64,000 nucleotides of DNA from NCBI GenBank assembly GCA_949841355.1, contig CATKZP010000016.1, positions 1 to 64,000 on the forward strand, read 5' to 3'. Position numbers and translations under genes: made by a program. The notes beneath the pieces are model-generated. The model made no database searches, was not told where the DNA came from, and saw nothing but the letters and a program-made list of their open reading frames with translations. Each line of letters opens with the position of its first letter. Position 1 is the stretch's first letter. Origin of the DNA: an uncultured Oscillospiraceae bacterium (GTDB lineage: Bacteria; Bacillota; Clostridia; Oscillospirales; Oscillospiraceae). Below are positions 50,425 through 58,730 of this stretch, in pieces.

Positions 50425-50921
50425 CTCTCTATCCCCTCCACAATAATGTCCGCTATGGCCGCGCCCACCAGCGCCATCAGGTCCGCCGGCCGCACCTCCA
50501 CCTGGAAGCCCACCTTCCCGGCGGACACGCAGACGGTCTCCCGGTCCAAGCAGCTCTCATGGAACACGGTGGGGAGGCGCTTTTTCATCCCCACCGGAGA
50601 GCAGCCCCCGTGGACGTAGCCGGTGAGGGGGAGCAGCTCCCTGCTTGGCAGCATGGCCACGGACTTCTCCCCCACCGCCCTGGCCGCCTTTTTCAGGTCC
50701 AGCGCGGCCTCCACCGGGAGATCAAAGACGTAGCAGCCGCCGGACGCCCCCTTGACCACCAGTGTCTTGAACACCGCCGCCGGGTCCTGCCCCAGCAGGC
50801 GGGCCACCGCCGCGCCGTCGAGGACGGCGTCCCCCACCGGGTAGGCGTGGGCGGTGTAGGGGATCTTTTTCTGGTCCAGAATGCGCATGACATTGGTTTT
50901 TTCCTCTTTTGGCTTGGACAT
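50421..50921 (-). CDS. ybaK: YbaK/EbsC-type Cys-tRNA(Pro) deacylase
   Basis: From ATG at 50921 (GTGAGGTGTGTG upstream) it has 166 residues. The YbaK-type editing domain is clear: TNVMRILDQKKIPYTAHAYP, VFKTLVVKG, LPLTGYVHGGCSPVGMKKRL and VCVSAGKVGFQVEVRP. It hydrolyses Cys-tRNA(Pro) and similar mischarged tRNAs. It follows the EamA gene by ten bases. Confidence 0.9.
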   Translation of the reverse strand: MSKPKEEKTNVMRILDQKKIPYTAHAYPVGDAVLDGAAVARLLGQDPAAVFKTLVVKGASGGCYVFDLPVEAALDLKKAARAVGEKSVAMLPSRELLPLTGYVHGGCSPVGMKKRLPTVFHESCLDRETVCVSAGKVGFQVEVRPADLMALVGAAIADIIVEGIER

Positions 50922-50931
50922 AACACACACC

Positions 50932-51348
50932 TCACAGCACCATCACCAGCGTGCCCAGCGTGATGAGGGCGCCGCCGATGACCGTTTTGACCTCCACCTT
51001 CTCGTGCAGCACCACAAAGGCCAGCACCAGCGAGATCACCACGCTGAGCTTGTCGATGGGGATGACCTTGCTGGCGGGCCCCTGCTGAAGGGCGTAGTAA
51101 TAGCACAGCCAGGAGGCTCCGGTGGCCAGGCCGGACAGGGCCAGAAACACCCAGCTCCGGGCGGCGATATGGGAGATGCCCCCAGCCTTCCCCGTCAGCA
51201 GCACCATGCCCCAGGCCATGACCAGCACCACTGCGGTGCGAATGGCGGTGGCCAGGGTAGAGTCCACACTCTCAATCCCGATTTTGGCCAAAATAGACGT
51301 CAGCGCCGCGAACACAGCGGACAGCAAGGCAAAAACGGCCCACGTCAC
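50932..51348 (-). CDS. EamA-family transporter, single-domain
   Basis: The 138-residue protein has five helices and one EamA domain: FALLSAVFAALTSILAKIGI, TAIRTAVVLVMAWGMVLLTG, SWVFLALSGLATGASWLCYY and the VISLVLAFVVLHEKVEVKTV GxxL end. Most EamA proteins have two such halves; single ones act as dimers. Substrate unknown. It is first in a six-gene minus-strand run ending at CPCC. Confidence 0.85.
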   Translation of the reverse strand: MTWAVFALLSAVFAALTSILAKIGIESVDSTLATAIRTAVVLVMAWGMVLLTGKAGGISHIAARSWVFLALSGLATGASWLCYYYALQQGPASKVIPIDKLSVVISLVLAFVVLHEKVEVKTVIGGALITLGTLVMVL

Positions 51349-51397
51349 GAGCGATTCCCCCTTAATTTGATGTCCGGTCCCCTGACGCGGGGCCCCA

Positions 51398-51484
51398 GGA
51401 GGCGGCTACGCTCCGTTTCCCCGCAGCTTGATGATCTGGTCCCGCAGCGCTGCGGCCACCTCGAACTCCAGCATCTTGGCCGCG
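51398..51484 (-). pseudogene. Orphan copy of the uvrB 3' end
   Basis: This segment encodes [20 protein letters not shown] and the rest of the UvrB C-terminus including stop and about 20 bases of flank, without the rest of the gene. Against the attached uvrB end at 51611-51697 it differs only at third codon positions in the first part (AAG/AAA, CTG/CTT, GAG/GAA, TTC/TTT, GAG/GAA, GCC/GCG) and is identical in the second. Its G/C-ending codons match the host; those of the attached end do not. Confidence 0.75.
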
Positions 51485-51610
51485 CCCCACGCAGCAGGCC
51501 GCGCGGGGACCCCAATTTGACTTCTCGCAGGGTGGAGTGAATCCGCCTTGCAAAATTCTTCGCTCCGCTCCGAATTTACGGCGCACGCGCCGCCCCGCCT
51601 CCGGCGGGGC
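51485..51610. other. Sequence between the two uvrB 3' ends
   Basis: No gene is supported here. It carries short inverted motifs such as CGGCGCACGCGCCG and CCTCCGGCGGGG and a TTCTTCGCTCCGCTCCGAA palindrome-like stretch. With the orphan copy it makes a unit of about 213 bases that appears to have been inserted at the uvrB 3' end. Confidence 0.5.
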
Positions 51611-51622
51611 CCCAGGAGGCGG

Positions 51623-53593
51623 CTACGCTCCGTTTCCCCGCAGCTTGATGATCTGGTCCCGCAGCGCTGCCGCCACTTCAAATTCAAGCATTTTGGCCGC
51701 CTCCTTCATCTGCTTCTCCAGAGAGGCGATGGCCTCCATGCGCTGGAGCTTGGTCATCTGGGATACAGCCTTGTCGTTATAGTCCGGCTTCTCGTCGGCG
51801 GACAGCGCCATCAGCTCCCGCACCGCCTTCTTCACCGTCTTGGGCACGATGCCGTGGGCGCGGTTGAAGGCGTCCTGCTTTTCCCGGCGGCGCTCCGTCT
51901 CGTCCATGGCCCGGCGCATGGAGGGCGTGACGGTGTCGGCGTACAGAATCACCACGCCGTCGGCGTTTCGCGCCGCCCGGCCGATGGTCTGAATCAGCGA
52001 GATCTCCGAGCGCAGGAAGCCCTCCTTGTCCGCGTCCAGAATGGCCACCAGGGACACCTCCGGCAGGTCCAGGCCCTCCCGCAGCAGGTTGATGCCCACC
52101 AGCACGTCGAACTCGCCCAGCCGCAAATCCCGGATGATCTCCATGCGCTCGATGGTGTCGATATCGTGGTGCATGTACCGCACCCGAATACCCGTGTTTT
52201 TCAGGTAGTCGGTGAGGCTCTCCGCCATTTTTTTGGTCAGCGTGGTCACCAGTACCCGCTCGTCCCGGGCGGTGCGGGCGGTGATCTCCCCGATGAGGTC
52301 GTCGATCTGGCCGTTTACCGGCCGCACCTCCACCCTGGGGTCCAGCAGGCCGGTGGGCCGGATCACCTGCTCCACGATCTGGCCTGACCGCCCCCGCTCG
52401 TACTCCCCGGGGGTGGCGGAGACGTATACCACCTGGTTTAAGCGCTTCTCAAACTCGTCGAACTTCAGCGGCCGGTTGTCGAAGGCGCAGGGCAGGCGGA
52501 AGCCATACTCCACCAGGGTGGTCTTGCGGGCCCGGTCGCCGTTGAACATGGCCCGGACCTGGGGCAGGGTGGCGTGGCTCTCGTCGATGAAAAGCACGAA
52601 GTCCTTGGGGAAGTAGTCCAGCAGGGTATGGGGGGGCGAGCCCACCGGCCGGCCCTCGATCACCCGGGAGTAGTTCTCAATGCCGGAGCAGTAGCCCAGC
52701 TCCTGCATCATCTCGATGTCGTACATGGTGCGCTGCTTGATGCGCTGGGCCTCGATGAGCTTGTTCTCGCTCTCAAAGAAGGCCACCCGCTCCTCCATCT
52801 CCTTGTAGATGTGCTGGATGGCGGCGTCCATTTTCTCCTTGGGGGTGACGTAGTGGGTGGCGGGCCAGACGGGGATGTTTTGCAGCCGCCGGATGGGCGT
52901 GCCCGTCACCACATTGATCTCGCTGAGCCGGTCGATCTCGTCCCCGAAGAACTCCACCCGGACGGCGGTGTCCTTCCAGTAGGCGGGCCAGATCTCCACC
53001 GTGTCCCCCCGGACGCGGAACATATTGCGCTCAAAGGCGATGTCGTTGCGCTCGTAGCGGATGGCCACCAGCTTTTTCAGCAGCTCCTCAATCTTGATGA
53101 CCGCCCCCACCCGCAGGGCCACCATCATCTTGCCGTAGTCCTCCGGCTCGCCCAGGCCGTAGATGCAGGACACGGAGGACACCACGATCACGTCCCGCCG
53201 CTCCAGCAGCGACGCGGTGGCGGACAGGCGCAGCCGGTCGATCTCCTCGTTCACCGACGAGTCCTTTTCAATAAAGGTGTCGGTGTGGGGGATATAGGCC
53301 TCCGGCTGGTAATAGTCGTAATAGGACACGAAATACTCCACGGCGTTGTGGGGGAAGAACTCCTTGAACTCGGCGCACAGCTGAGCGGCCAGGATCTTGT
53401 TGTGGGCCAGCACCAGGGTGGGCCGCTGCACCGCCTCAATGACCTTGGCCATGGTGTAGGTCTTGCCCGAACCGGTGACGCCCAGCAGCGTCTGCTCGTC
53501 CAGGCCGTTGTCGATGCCCGCCGCCAGGGCGGCGATGGCCTCCGGCTGGTCGCCGCTGGGGGTATATTCGGAAACCACTTCAAATTTCGGCAT
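51623..53593 (-). CDS. uvrB: Excinuclease ABC subunit B
   Basis: The 656-residue helicase-like protein is complete: Walker [14 protein letters not shown] near 39, the beta-hairpin [20 protein letters not shown] that clamps DNA, Walker [11 protein letters not shown], the helicase VI motif QTIGRAARN, and the C-terminal UVR motif ([20 protein letters not shown]). It works with UvrA and UvrC in nucleotide excision repair. AGGAGGTGCGCCC precedes ATG. Its last 30 codons seem to come from an inserted segment (see 51398). Confidence 0.97.
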   Translation of the reverse strand: MPKFEVVSEYTPSGDQPEAIAALAAGIDNGLDEQTLLGVTGSGKTYTMAKVIEAVQRPTLVLAHNKILAAQLCAEFKEFFPHNAVEYFVSYYDYYQPEAYIPHTDTFIEKDSSVNEEIDRLRLSATASLLERRDVIVVSSVSCIYGLGEPEDYGKMMVALRVGAVIKIEELLKKLVAIRYERNDIAFERNMFRVRGDTVEIWPAYWKDTAVRVEFFGDEIDRLSEINVVTGTPIRRLQNIPVWPATHYVTPKEKMDAAIQHIYKEMEERVAFFESENKLIEAQRIKQRTMYDIEMMQELGYCSGIENYSRVIEGRPVGSPPHTLLDYFPKDFVLFIDESHATLPQVRAMFNGDRARKTTLVEYGFRLPCAFDNRPLKFDEFEKRLNQVVYVSATPGEYERGRSGQIVEQVIRPTGLLDPRVEVRPVNGQIDDLIGEITARTARDERVLVTTLTKKMAESLTDYLKNTGIRVRYMHHDIDTIERMEIIRDLRLGEFDVLVGINLLREGLDLPEVSLVAILDADKEGFLRSEISLIQTIGRAARNADGVVILYADTVTPSMRRAMDETERRREKQDAFNRAHGIVPKTVKKAVRELMALSADEKPDYNDKAVSQMTKLQRMEAIASLEKQMKEAAKMLEFEVAAALRDQIIKLRGNGA

Positions 53594-53630
53594 GGGCGCA
53601 CCTCCTGGATGAAATCAATAACGTGTTTCT

Positions 53631-53659
53631 ATAATAGAACATTGGTTTTAACATGTCAA
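53631..53659 (-). promoter_or_regulatory. Promoter of uvrB with SOS-box-like spacer
   Basis: On the minus strand TTGACA (53659-53654) and TATTAT (53636-53631) are 17 bases apart. The spacer holds AAACCAATGTTCT, near the Gram-positive LexA site GAACNNNNGTTC, so LexA would cover the promoter. Confidence 0.75.
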
Positions 53660-53848
53660 CCCTTTTATTGGACAAACCTTTGTGGAATAGCCCACAATTT
53701 TGAGCATATCATTATATCATGTACTTCTATGGGCGGCAAGGCATTTCCGCCGGGAAAAGTATTTAAAATACTTTAAGCCGCCGCCAGATTCCGGCAGAGC
53801 GCTCCAAAACCCGGCGGGGAAACGGCCGAATTTTCGTGATTTTGTTCC

Positions 53849-53877
53849 TTGCGCTTTCCGGTTTGAGATGCTATCAT
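53849..53877 (+). promoter_or_regulatory. Promoter upstream of the antiporter gene
   Basis: TTGCGC (53849-53854) and TATCAT (53872-53877) with 17-base spacing. Upstream, AAAGTATTTAAAATACTTT (53757-53775) is a near-perfect palindrome that could be an operator or the end of another transcript. Confidence 0.6.
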
Positions 53878-53896
53878 GTGTAGCGCTTAAACAGTA

Positions 53897-53936
53897 TGCG
53901 GGCCCGTTCGCACAGAAGGGGCCCGCTTTTTTCGGC
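53897..53936 (+). terminator. Leader terminator/attenuator before the antiporter gene
   Basis: GCGGGCCC and GGGCCCGC flank a 15-base loop and are followed by TTTTTT, a short distance after the predicted transcription start and well before the antiporter ATG. A second hairpin (TCGGCCC/GGGCCGA-like) follows. A 26-codon Arg-rich frame starting at 53896 runs through both, but has no ribosome-binding site. Confidence 0.6.
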
Positions 53937-53986
53937 CCGATTCCCCCGGAGGGACAGGCCCGAAACGGAAAATTGAGGTGTCTCTT

Positions 53987-55276
53987 ATGGAAGTTTTAAT
54001 TCAACTCTCATTCTCCCTGGTGGGCGGACTGCTGATGTCCCGGGTGGCCAAGCGCCTGAACCTTCCCGCCGTCACCGCCTATCTGGTGACGGGGCTGCTG
54101 CTGGGACCCTACTGCCTGGGGGCGCTCCACCTCACCTCCCTGGGCTTCACCAGCTCCGAGGCGGTGGCCCACCTGGACATCATCTCCCAGGTGGCCCTGG
54201 GCTTCATCGCCTTCACCATTGGCAACGAGTTCCGGCTGGAGCAGCTCAAGCACATGGGCAGGCAGGCCATCACCGTGGGCATTTTGCAGGCGGTGGCCAC
54301 CACCGCCCTGGTGGACACGGCCCTGGTGGCTCTCCACTTCATCAACCCGGAGCTCATCTCCATCTCCTCCGCCATCACCCTGGGCGCCATCGCCGCCGCC
54401 ACCGCTCCCGCCGCCACCCTGATGGTGGTGCGCCAGTACAAGGCGGACGGCCCGCTCACCCGGCTGCTGCTGCTGGTGGTGGCCATTGACGACGCGGTGG
54501 GCCTGGTGCTCTTCTCCGCCTCCTTCGGGGTGGCCGCCGCGCTGGAGAGCGGGTCCATCAGCCTGGTCACCGTACTGCTGGAGCCGGTCATCGAAATTCT
54601 GCTCTCCCTGGCTCTGGGGGCGCTGGCGGGCTGGGTGCTGTTCTGGGTGGAGAAGTTCTTCCACTCCCGCAGCAAGCGTCTGTCCATCTCCATCGGCTTC
54701 GTGCTGCTCACCGTGGGGCTGTCCATGATGAAGTTCGAGCTGGGCGGCATCCACTTCGGCTTCTCCCTGCTGCTGGTGTGCATGATGACCGGCACGATTT
54801 TCTGCAATATCTGCGACTTCTCCGAGGAGCTGATGGGCCGTGTGGACGGCTGGACCGCCCCGCTGTTCGTGCTGTTCTTCGTGCTGTCCGGCGCGGAGCT
54901 GAATTTGAAGATCCTGTCCAACCCCATGGTGCTGCTCATCGGCGTGGTGTATATCATTTTCCGCTCTCTGGGCAAGTATCTGGGCTCTTACGGCAGCTGC
55001 GCCCTCACCGGATGCAGCGACAGCATCAAAAAGCACCTGGGCATCACCCTGCTGCCCCAGGCCGGCGTGGCGCTGGGCATGGCCCTCACCGCCCAGCAGC
55101 TGGCCGACGGCGCGGTGGTGCGCAGCGTGGTGCTCTTCTCCGTGCTGGTGTACGAGCTGGTTGGCCCGGCGCTGACCAAGCGCTCCCTGGTGGCCGCCGG
55201 CGAAATCCACGAGGAGGGCCGCACCAGCGCCCGGCAGAAGAACACCCCCAAAGCCCCCGTCCAGCTGGACAAATAG
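53987..55276 (+). CDS. Kef-type cation:proton antiporter (CPA2)
   Basis: From ATG at 53987 the protein has 429 residues and about 12 helices. Start LSFSLVGGLLMSRVAKRLNL, then PAVTAYLVTGLLLGPYCLG, ALGFIAFTIGNEFRLEQLKH, and the ion-binding helix LLLVVAIDDAVGLVLFSASF identify the Na+/H+ exchanger domain. No C-terminal TrkA domain is fused. The ion is not certain. Its leader contains an attenuator-like structure, which suggests regulated read-through. Confidence 0.88.
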   Translation: MEVLIQLSFSLVGGLLMSRVAKRLNLPAVTAYLVTGLLLGPYCLGALHLTSLGFTSSEAVAHLDIISQVALGFIAFTIGNEFRLEQLKHMGRQAITVGILQAVATTALVDTALVALHFINPELISISSAITLGAIAAATAPAATLMVVRQYKADGPLTRLLLLVVAIDDAVGLVLFSASFGVAAALESGSISLVTVLLEPVIEILLSLALGALAGWVLFWVEKFFHSRSKRLSISIGFVLLTVGLSMMKFELGGIHFGFSLLLVCMMTGTIFCNICDFSEELMGRVDGWTAPLFVLFFVLSGAELNLKILSNPMVLLIGVVYIIFRSLGKYLGSYGSCALTGCSDSIKKHLGITLLPQAGVALGMALTAQQLADGAVVRSVVLFSVLVYELVGPALTKRSLVAAGEIHEEGRTSARQKNTPKAPVQLDK

Positions 55277-55354
55277 CTCCCGGCCCGGTTTTGCCATTGG
55301 TCCCCAGTAGTTTTCCCGCCCTTCCGGGGCATACTAGGGGCGAGGTGATACCAA

Positions 55355-55783
55355 ATGCTCAGCGAAAACCAACTGCTCAACCACATCTACCAGACTGCCG
55401 AGATGGGGGGCGAGGGCATCCGGTCGGTGCTGAAGTACACCCAGGAGCCCAAGCTGGCCGACGCCCTGAACAGCCAGCTCACCGAGTACGAAAAGCTGCA
55501 AAACGCCGCCGGGTCCCTGCTCCAGGCCCGTGGCGAGCCCCCCAAGGGGCTGGGCCCCGTGGCCAAAGCCTCCTCCGAGGTGATGAGCACCGTGAAGACC
55601 ATGGCGGACCGCTCCCCCGCCAACATCGCGGAGATGATGATTCAGGGCTCCACCATGGGCGTGACCAAGAGCCTGCGCACCATCCGGGCCTGCGACCTGC
55701 GGGACGCCGGGGTGCGCCGTCTGGCGGACCGGCTGCTGGAAACCGAGCAGGCCAACATTGAGGAAATGAAGCGGTTCCTTTGA
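55355..55783 (+). CDS. Small helical protein, ferritin-like
   Basis: The 142-residue product is all helical by composition: LLNHIYQTAEMGGEGIRSVL, LNSQLTEYEKLQNAAGSLLQ, IAEMMIQGSTMGVTKSLRTI and DRLLETEQANIEEMKRFL. The spacing of Glu residues is like that of four-helix ferritin-like proteins of unknown role in Clostridia. GAGGTGATACCAA precedes ATG. Identity beyond this is not known. Confidence 0.6.
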   Translation: MLSENQLLNHIYQTAEMGGEGIRSVLKYTQEPKLADALNSQLTEYEKLQNAAGSLLQARGEPPKGLGPVAKASSEVMSTVKTMADRSPANIAEMMIQGSTMGVTKSLRTIRACDLRDAGVRRLADRLLETEQANIEEMKRFL

Positions 55784-55808
55784 GAAGCTGCCCCATTCCA
55801 AGCAAAAC

Positions 55809-55838
55809 AAAGGGCCCCTGCGTCCGCAGAGGCCCTTT
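55809..55838. terminator. Bidirectional terminator between the helical protein and cdd
   Basis: AAAGGGCC-CCTGCG and CGCAG-AGGCCCTTT form a stem with one bulge, followed by CCTTTTC. Confidence 0.8.
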
Positions 55839-55843
55839 CCTTT

Positions 55844-56236
55844 TCAGTTGAGCGACTCCGGCCCGAAGCCGTGGGGCAGCAGCTGCTTCAAGGCCAGCTT
55901 CACATAGTCCCCGTCCCCCCGGGCCACCAGCACCGTCAGCTCCGGCGCGAACTCATACAGCACCTGCCGGCACACCCCGCAGGGCCAGCAGTAGTCGCTG
56001 CTCCTGCCCGCGATGGCGATGGCGGAAAACTCCCGGTATCCCTCGCTGACCGCCTTGGCCACCGCGGTGCGCTCGGCGCAGATGGTGGGGCCGTAGGCGG
56101 CGTTTTCGATATTGCAGCCGGTGAACACCGTGCCGTCGGCGCACAGCAGCGCCGCCCCCACCGGAAAGCGGGAGTAGGGCACGTAGGAGCGCTCCAGCAT
56201 GGAGAAGGCCAAATCTACCAGGGCTTGGTCAGTCAT
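55844..56236 (-). CDS. cdd: Cytidine deaminase
   Basis: From ATG at 56236 (AAAGGAG upstream) the enzyme has 130 residues, the size of the tetrameric type. Zinc motifs are CAERTAVAKAV (Cys and catalytic Glu) and PCGVCRQVLYEF (two Cys). YVPYSRFPVGAALLCADG and GCNIENAAYGPTI bind the nucleoside. It turns cytidine and deoxycytidine into uridine forms. Confidence 0.95.
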   Translation of the reverse strand: MTDQALVDLAFSMLERSYVPYSRFPVGAALLCADGTVFTGCNIENAAYGPTICAERTAVAKAVSEGYREFSAIAIAGRSSDYCWPCGVCRQVLYEFAPELTVLVARGDGDYVKLALKQLLPHGFGPESLN

Positions 56237-56365
56237 GTTTAAAACTCCTTTCCAAATTCCGCCTATGGAAGGCGCGGGGCCCAGCCGGCTCCTCATTTCT
56301 TATAGTATACCAGCTTTTCTCCCGCCGTGGAAGAGGAAAAGTGAGGCGCGGCGCGATTTTTGTTG

Positions 56366-56394
56366 TTGCAATGCCGGAAGGTTTCTGATATACT
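56366..56394 (+). promoter_or_regulatory. Promoter of the membrane protein gene at 56508
   Basis: TTGCAA (56366-56371) and TATACT (56389-56394) with 17-base spacing. The leader of about 105 bases contains a GC-rich hairpin (GCCGGGAC/GTCCCGGC). Confidence 0.75.
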
Positions 56395-56507
56395 ATACTG
56401 CGTTCCATGCCGGGACGGGGCGTCCCGGCCCCGCCGCCCCACAAAAACAAACCGCGCCGGGGCATATTCCCCGGCTTTGACCATCTAAAGATAAAGGACG
56501 GATGACA

Positions 56508-57275
56508 ATGTTCGAGAAAGGAAAGCGCGCACGCCGCCAAAATGAGGAAGATAAGGTTTTTAACCGCATGCTCCTCTGGCTCGCGGCTGCGGTCGTGCTG
56601 GAGCTGCTGCTGTTTCTTCTGCAAAAGGCGTATGTGGATCTCGCCTTTGCCCCCATCATCGCCAAGGGGCTGCTGGAGTTTTTTAAGATCTTTACCATCG
56701 CCGGGCTGGTGATCGCCGCCGGCTGCGCCGTCTGGGCGGTGCTCTTTGCCCGCGGCGGAAAGCCTATTCTGCTGCCCGCCGCCATCGCCGCGGCCAGCGC
56801 GGCGCTCTGGGTGGTGTCCGTGGTGTGCCGCTTCGCCTACCCCGACGGCGTGCGCATCCTGATGATGTTCCCGGCGGGCGGCGCGGTGCTCATCATCATC
56901 TTCTTCCTCTACCAGCGCCCCTTCTTCTACAACGCCGCGCTCACCTGCGGCGGACTGCTGGCCCTCTGGCTCCACCGGCAGTACTATATGAACCATCCCC
57001 GGCTCATCACCGCCTGCATCGTGGGCGGCGTGGTGGTGCTGGCCCTGGCCGCCGCCCTGGCCTTCCAGCTGCGCAAGACCGACGGCAAGCTGGGCTCCCT
57101 GCGGGTGCTCCCCCCCGAGTCCAACTATTTCATGACCTGGCTCACCTGCGCCGTCACCGCGGCGGTGATGGTGCTGGCCCTGGTGCTGGGTATCTCCGCC
57201 AGCCAGTATCTGCTGTACGTGCTGGCGGGCTGGCTGTTCGCCCAGGCGGTCTACTTCACGGTGAAAATGATGTGA
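56508..57275 (+). CDS. Polytopic membrane protein, unknown function
   Basis: ATG at 56508 is nine bases after AAGGA and gives 255 residues; an ATG two codons upstream is too close to the site. A basic N-terminus (EKGKRARRQNEEDKVFNRM) is followed by about seven helices, for example LLWLAAAVVLELLLFLL, IIAKGLLEFFKIFTIAGLVI, GGAVLIIIFFLYQRPFFYNA and WLTCAVTAAVMVLALVLGIS. I recognise no family. Its stop codon overlaps the first base of the stem-loop element at 57275. Confidence 0.7.
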   Translation: MFEKGKRARRQNEEDKVFNRMLLWLAAAVVLELLLFLLQKAYVDLAFAPIIAKGLLEFFKIFTIAGLVIAAGCAVWAVLFARGGKPILLPAAIAAASAALWVVSVVCRFAYPDGVRILMMFPAGGAVLIIIFFLYQRPFFYNAALTCGGLLALWLHRQYYMNHPRLITACIVGGVVVLALAAALAFQLRKTDGKLGSLRVLPPESNYFMTWLTCAVTAAVMVLALVLGISASQYLLYVLAGWLFAQAVYFTVKMM

Positions 57276-57436
57276 GAAGCTGTACTAATAGCCGAAGTAT
57301 TCAGATTTGCGAGCCCAAATTGCCGGTGGCAAGGCGAAGAATCGCGGGAATACTTTGTGTATTTCAAGATTTTTCAACGCAGCCAGCGGCAATTTGGGCC
57401 GTAAAGCTGGGTGCTGAGGCGATTGGTACAGCTTCT
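57275..57436. repeat. Intergenic stem-loop element, copy A
   Basis: A nested stem-loop. The outer stem is AGAAGCTGTAC/GTACAGCTTCT, then CCCAAATTGCC/GGCAATTTGGG, then GAAGAATC/GATTTTTC, and the tip is AATAC-TTTGT-GTATT. All pair perfectly or with one wobble. The core AATACTTTGTGTATTTCAAG and its spacing are shared with copy B at 63132-63280. There is no T-tract, so it is not an ordinary terminator. Confidence 0.85.
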
Positions 57437-57447
57437 GAGCAACACAG

Positions 57448-57476
57448 AACCCGGCGTCCTGACGGACGCCGGGTTT
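57448..57476. terminator. Terminator of the ZIP gene
   Basis: AACCCGGCGTCC and GGACGCCGGGTT form a perfect 12-bp stem with loop TGAC, flanked by a short T-tract. It lies 19 bases after the ZIP gene stop on the minus strand and after element copy A on the plus strand. Confidence 0.85.
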
Positions 57477-57494
57477 CGTCTGCTTCGCGCTTTG

Positions 57495-58274
57495 TCAGTG
57501 GTGCGTGTGGCCGAAGATGAGCAGCACCCCCAGGGCGAAGCCCACCACCGTGGCCAGGATGGACCAGCGGGACCGCCACTGGAGGGACGCCTCGGGCAGC
57601 AGCTCGAAAAACACCACGTACAGCATGGCGCCCCCCGCCAGGGCCAGGGCGGCTGCCAGGGCGGCGGGGGCCTGATTGCCCACAAAATAGCCCGCCAGCG
57701 CCCCCACCACCGTGGGCAGGCCGGACAGCGCCGCCACCGCGATGGCCCCCAAAGTCTTGGACCCGTCGTGGAGCAGGGGGATGGCGATGCTCATGCCCTC
57801 GGGCAGGTTGTGCAGGCCGATGGTCACCGCCGCCAGCACGCTGGCCAGGCAGATGCCCTCCACCGCCACCGACGCCCCCACCGCCATCCCCACCGGGACG
57901 TTGTGCAGCGCCACCGCCGCCGCCAGCACCAGCCCCGCCGTGTGCAGGTCGTGGTGGCCGCAGGCGCAGTGGTGGGGATTGCCCGCGTCCTCGTGGTGGG
58001 CGCTCTTGTCGATCCAGCAGTTGAGCAGATAGGTCACCACAAAGCCCGCCACCAGCACCAGCGGCGTCATGGGCAGCCAGGGGGCGGCCTCCATGGCCTC
58101 GGGCACCATGTCCAGCGCCACAATGGACAGCATCAGCCCCGCGGTGAAGCTGAGCAGCAGGCTGGTCCCCCGGGGGGATTCCCGCTTCACCAGCGCGGCC
58201 AGCGCCCCCCCGAGGGCCAGTCCGCCCACGCCGGTGGCGGCGGTGAGAAGAACCACGAACAGAATGGGATTCAT
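57495..58274 (-). CDS. ZIP-family metal transporter
   Basis: The 259-residue protein has eight helices and ZIP motifs: the helix IV metal site AVALHNVPVGMAVG, the helix V site IGLHNLPEGMSIAIPLL with HNxPEG, and a His-rich cytosolic loop (HHEDAGNPHHCACGHHDLH) between helices III and IV. It resembles ZupT/GufA and imports zinc or a related divalent metal. No regulator is next to it. Confidence 0.9.
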   Translation of the reverse strand: MNPILFVVLLTAATGVGGLALGGALAALVKRESPRGTSLLLSFTAGLMLSIVALDMVPEAMEAAPWLPMTPLVLVAGFVVTYLLNCWIDKSAHHEDAGNPHHCACGHHDLHTAGLVLAAAVALHNVPVGMAVGASVAVEGICLASVLAAVTIGLHNLPEGMSIAIPLLHDGSKTLGAIAVAALSGLPTVVGALAGYFVGNQAPAALAAALALAGGAMLYVVFFELLPEASLQWRSRWSILATVVGFALGVLLIFGHTHH

Positions 58275-58299
58275 GTGTACGCGCTCCTAAAACGTGATC

Positions 58300-58329
58300 T
58301 GCCGGACGGCCCGCAAGGTCCGTCCGGCA
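58300..58329. terminator. Terminator of the TSUP pair
   Basis: TGCCGGACGG and CCGTCCGGCA form a perfect 10-bp stem between the end of the downstream TSUP half and the ZIP start, both on the minus strand. Confidence 0.65.
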
Positions 58330-58370
58330 AACAGCATCTTACCACAGCTCACCTGGAAAGGCAAGCAAAA

Positions 58371-58730
58371 TCATCCTTTTCGCAGCAGCTCCCGCAGGCC
58401 GATGAGGATAAGAAACCCTCCAAAGCAGCGGCGCAGCACCTCCACATCCAGCGCCGTGGCCGCCCAGGCGGCGAGGGCGGAGCACCCCAGCCCCGCCGCG
58501 ATGGCGGGGAGAAGCGCTTTCTTCTCCACGTACCCGTTTTTCACATGGGCGGGGAGGGCGGTGGCGGCGGTTGGGAGAAAATAGAGCAGATTGACCCCCT
58601 GGGCCAGCGCCTGGGGCGCCCCGGCAAAGCTGGTCATGTAGATGAGCAGCAGCGAGCCGCCCCCCACTCCAAAGCCGGACAGAACCCCCGTGACCGCCCC
58701 GGCCAGAGCGGCGATGAGAAAATCCGTCAT
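58371..58730 (-). CDS. TSUP-family exporter, second half-size subunit
   Basis: The 119-residue protein has about four helices and one TSUP repeat: FLIAALAGAVTGVLSGFGVG followed by GGSLLLIYMT, and the HVKNGYVEKKALLPAIAAG loop. It overlaps the other half-size gene (ATGA at 58730-58727). TSUP proteins carry sulfite, sulfoacetate, taurine-like or other small anions. Confidence 0.85.
   Translation of the reverse strand: MTDFLIAALAGAVTGVLSGFGVGGGSLLLIYMTSFAGAPQALAQGVNLLYFLPTAATALPAHVKNGYVEKKALLPAIAAGLGCSALAAWAATALDVEVLRRCFGGFLILIGLRELLRKG

Noticed and set aside
53700-53999. 99-aa plus-strand ORF before the antiporter gene
   Set aside because: No ribosome-binding site; it crosses a promoter and an attenuator-like hairpin.
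57275-57436. Element copy A as a plain Rho-independent terminator
   Set aside because: No T-tract follows, the structure is far longer than needed, a real terminator lies just after it at 57448-57476, and a related copy with covarying stems exists.
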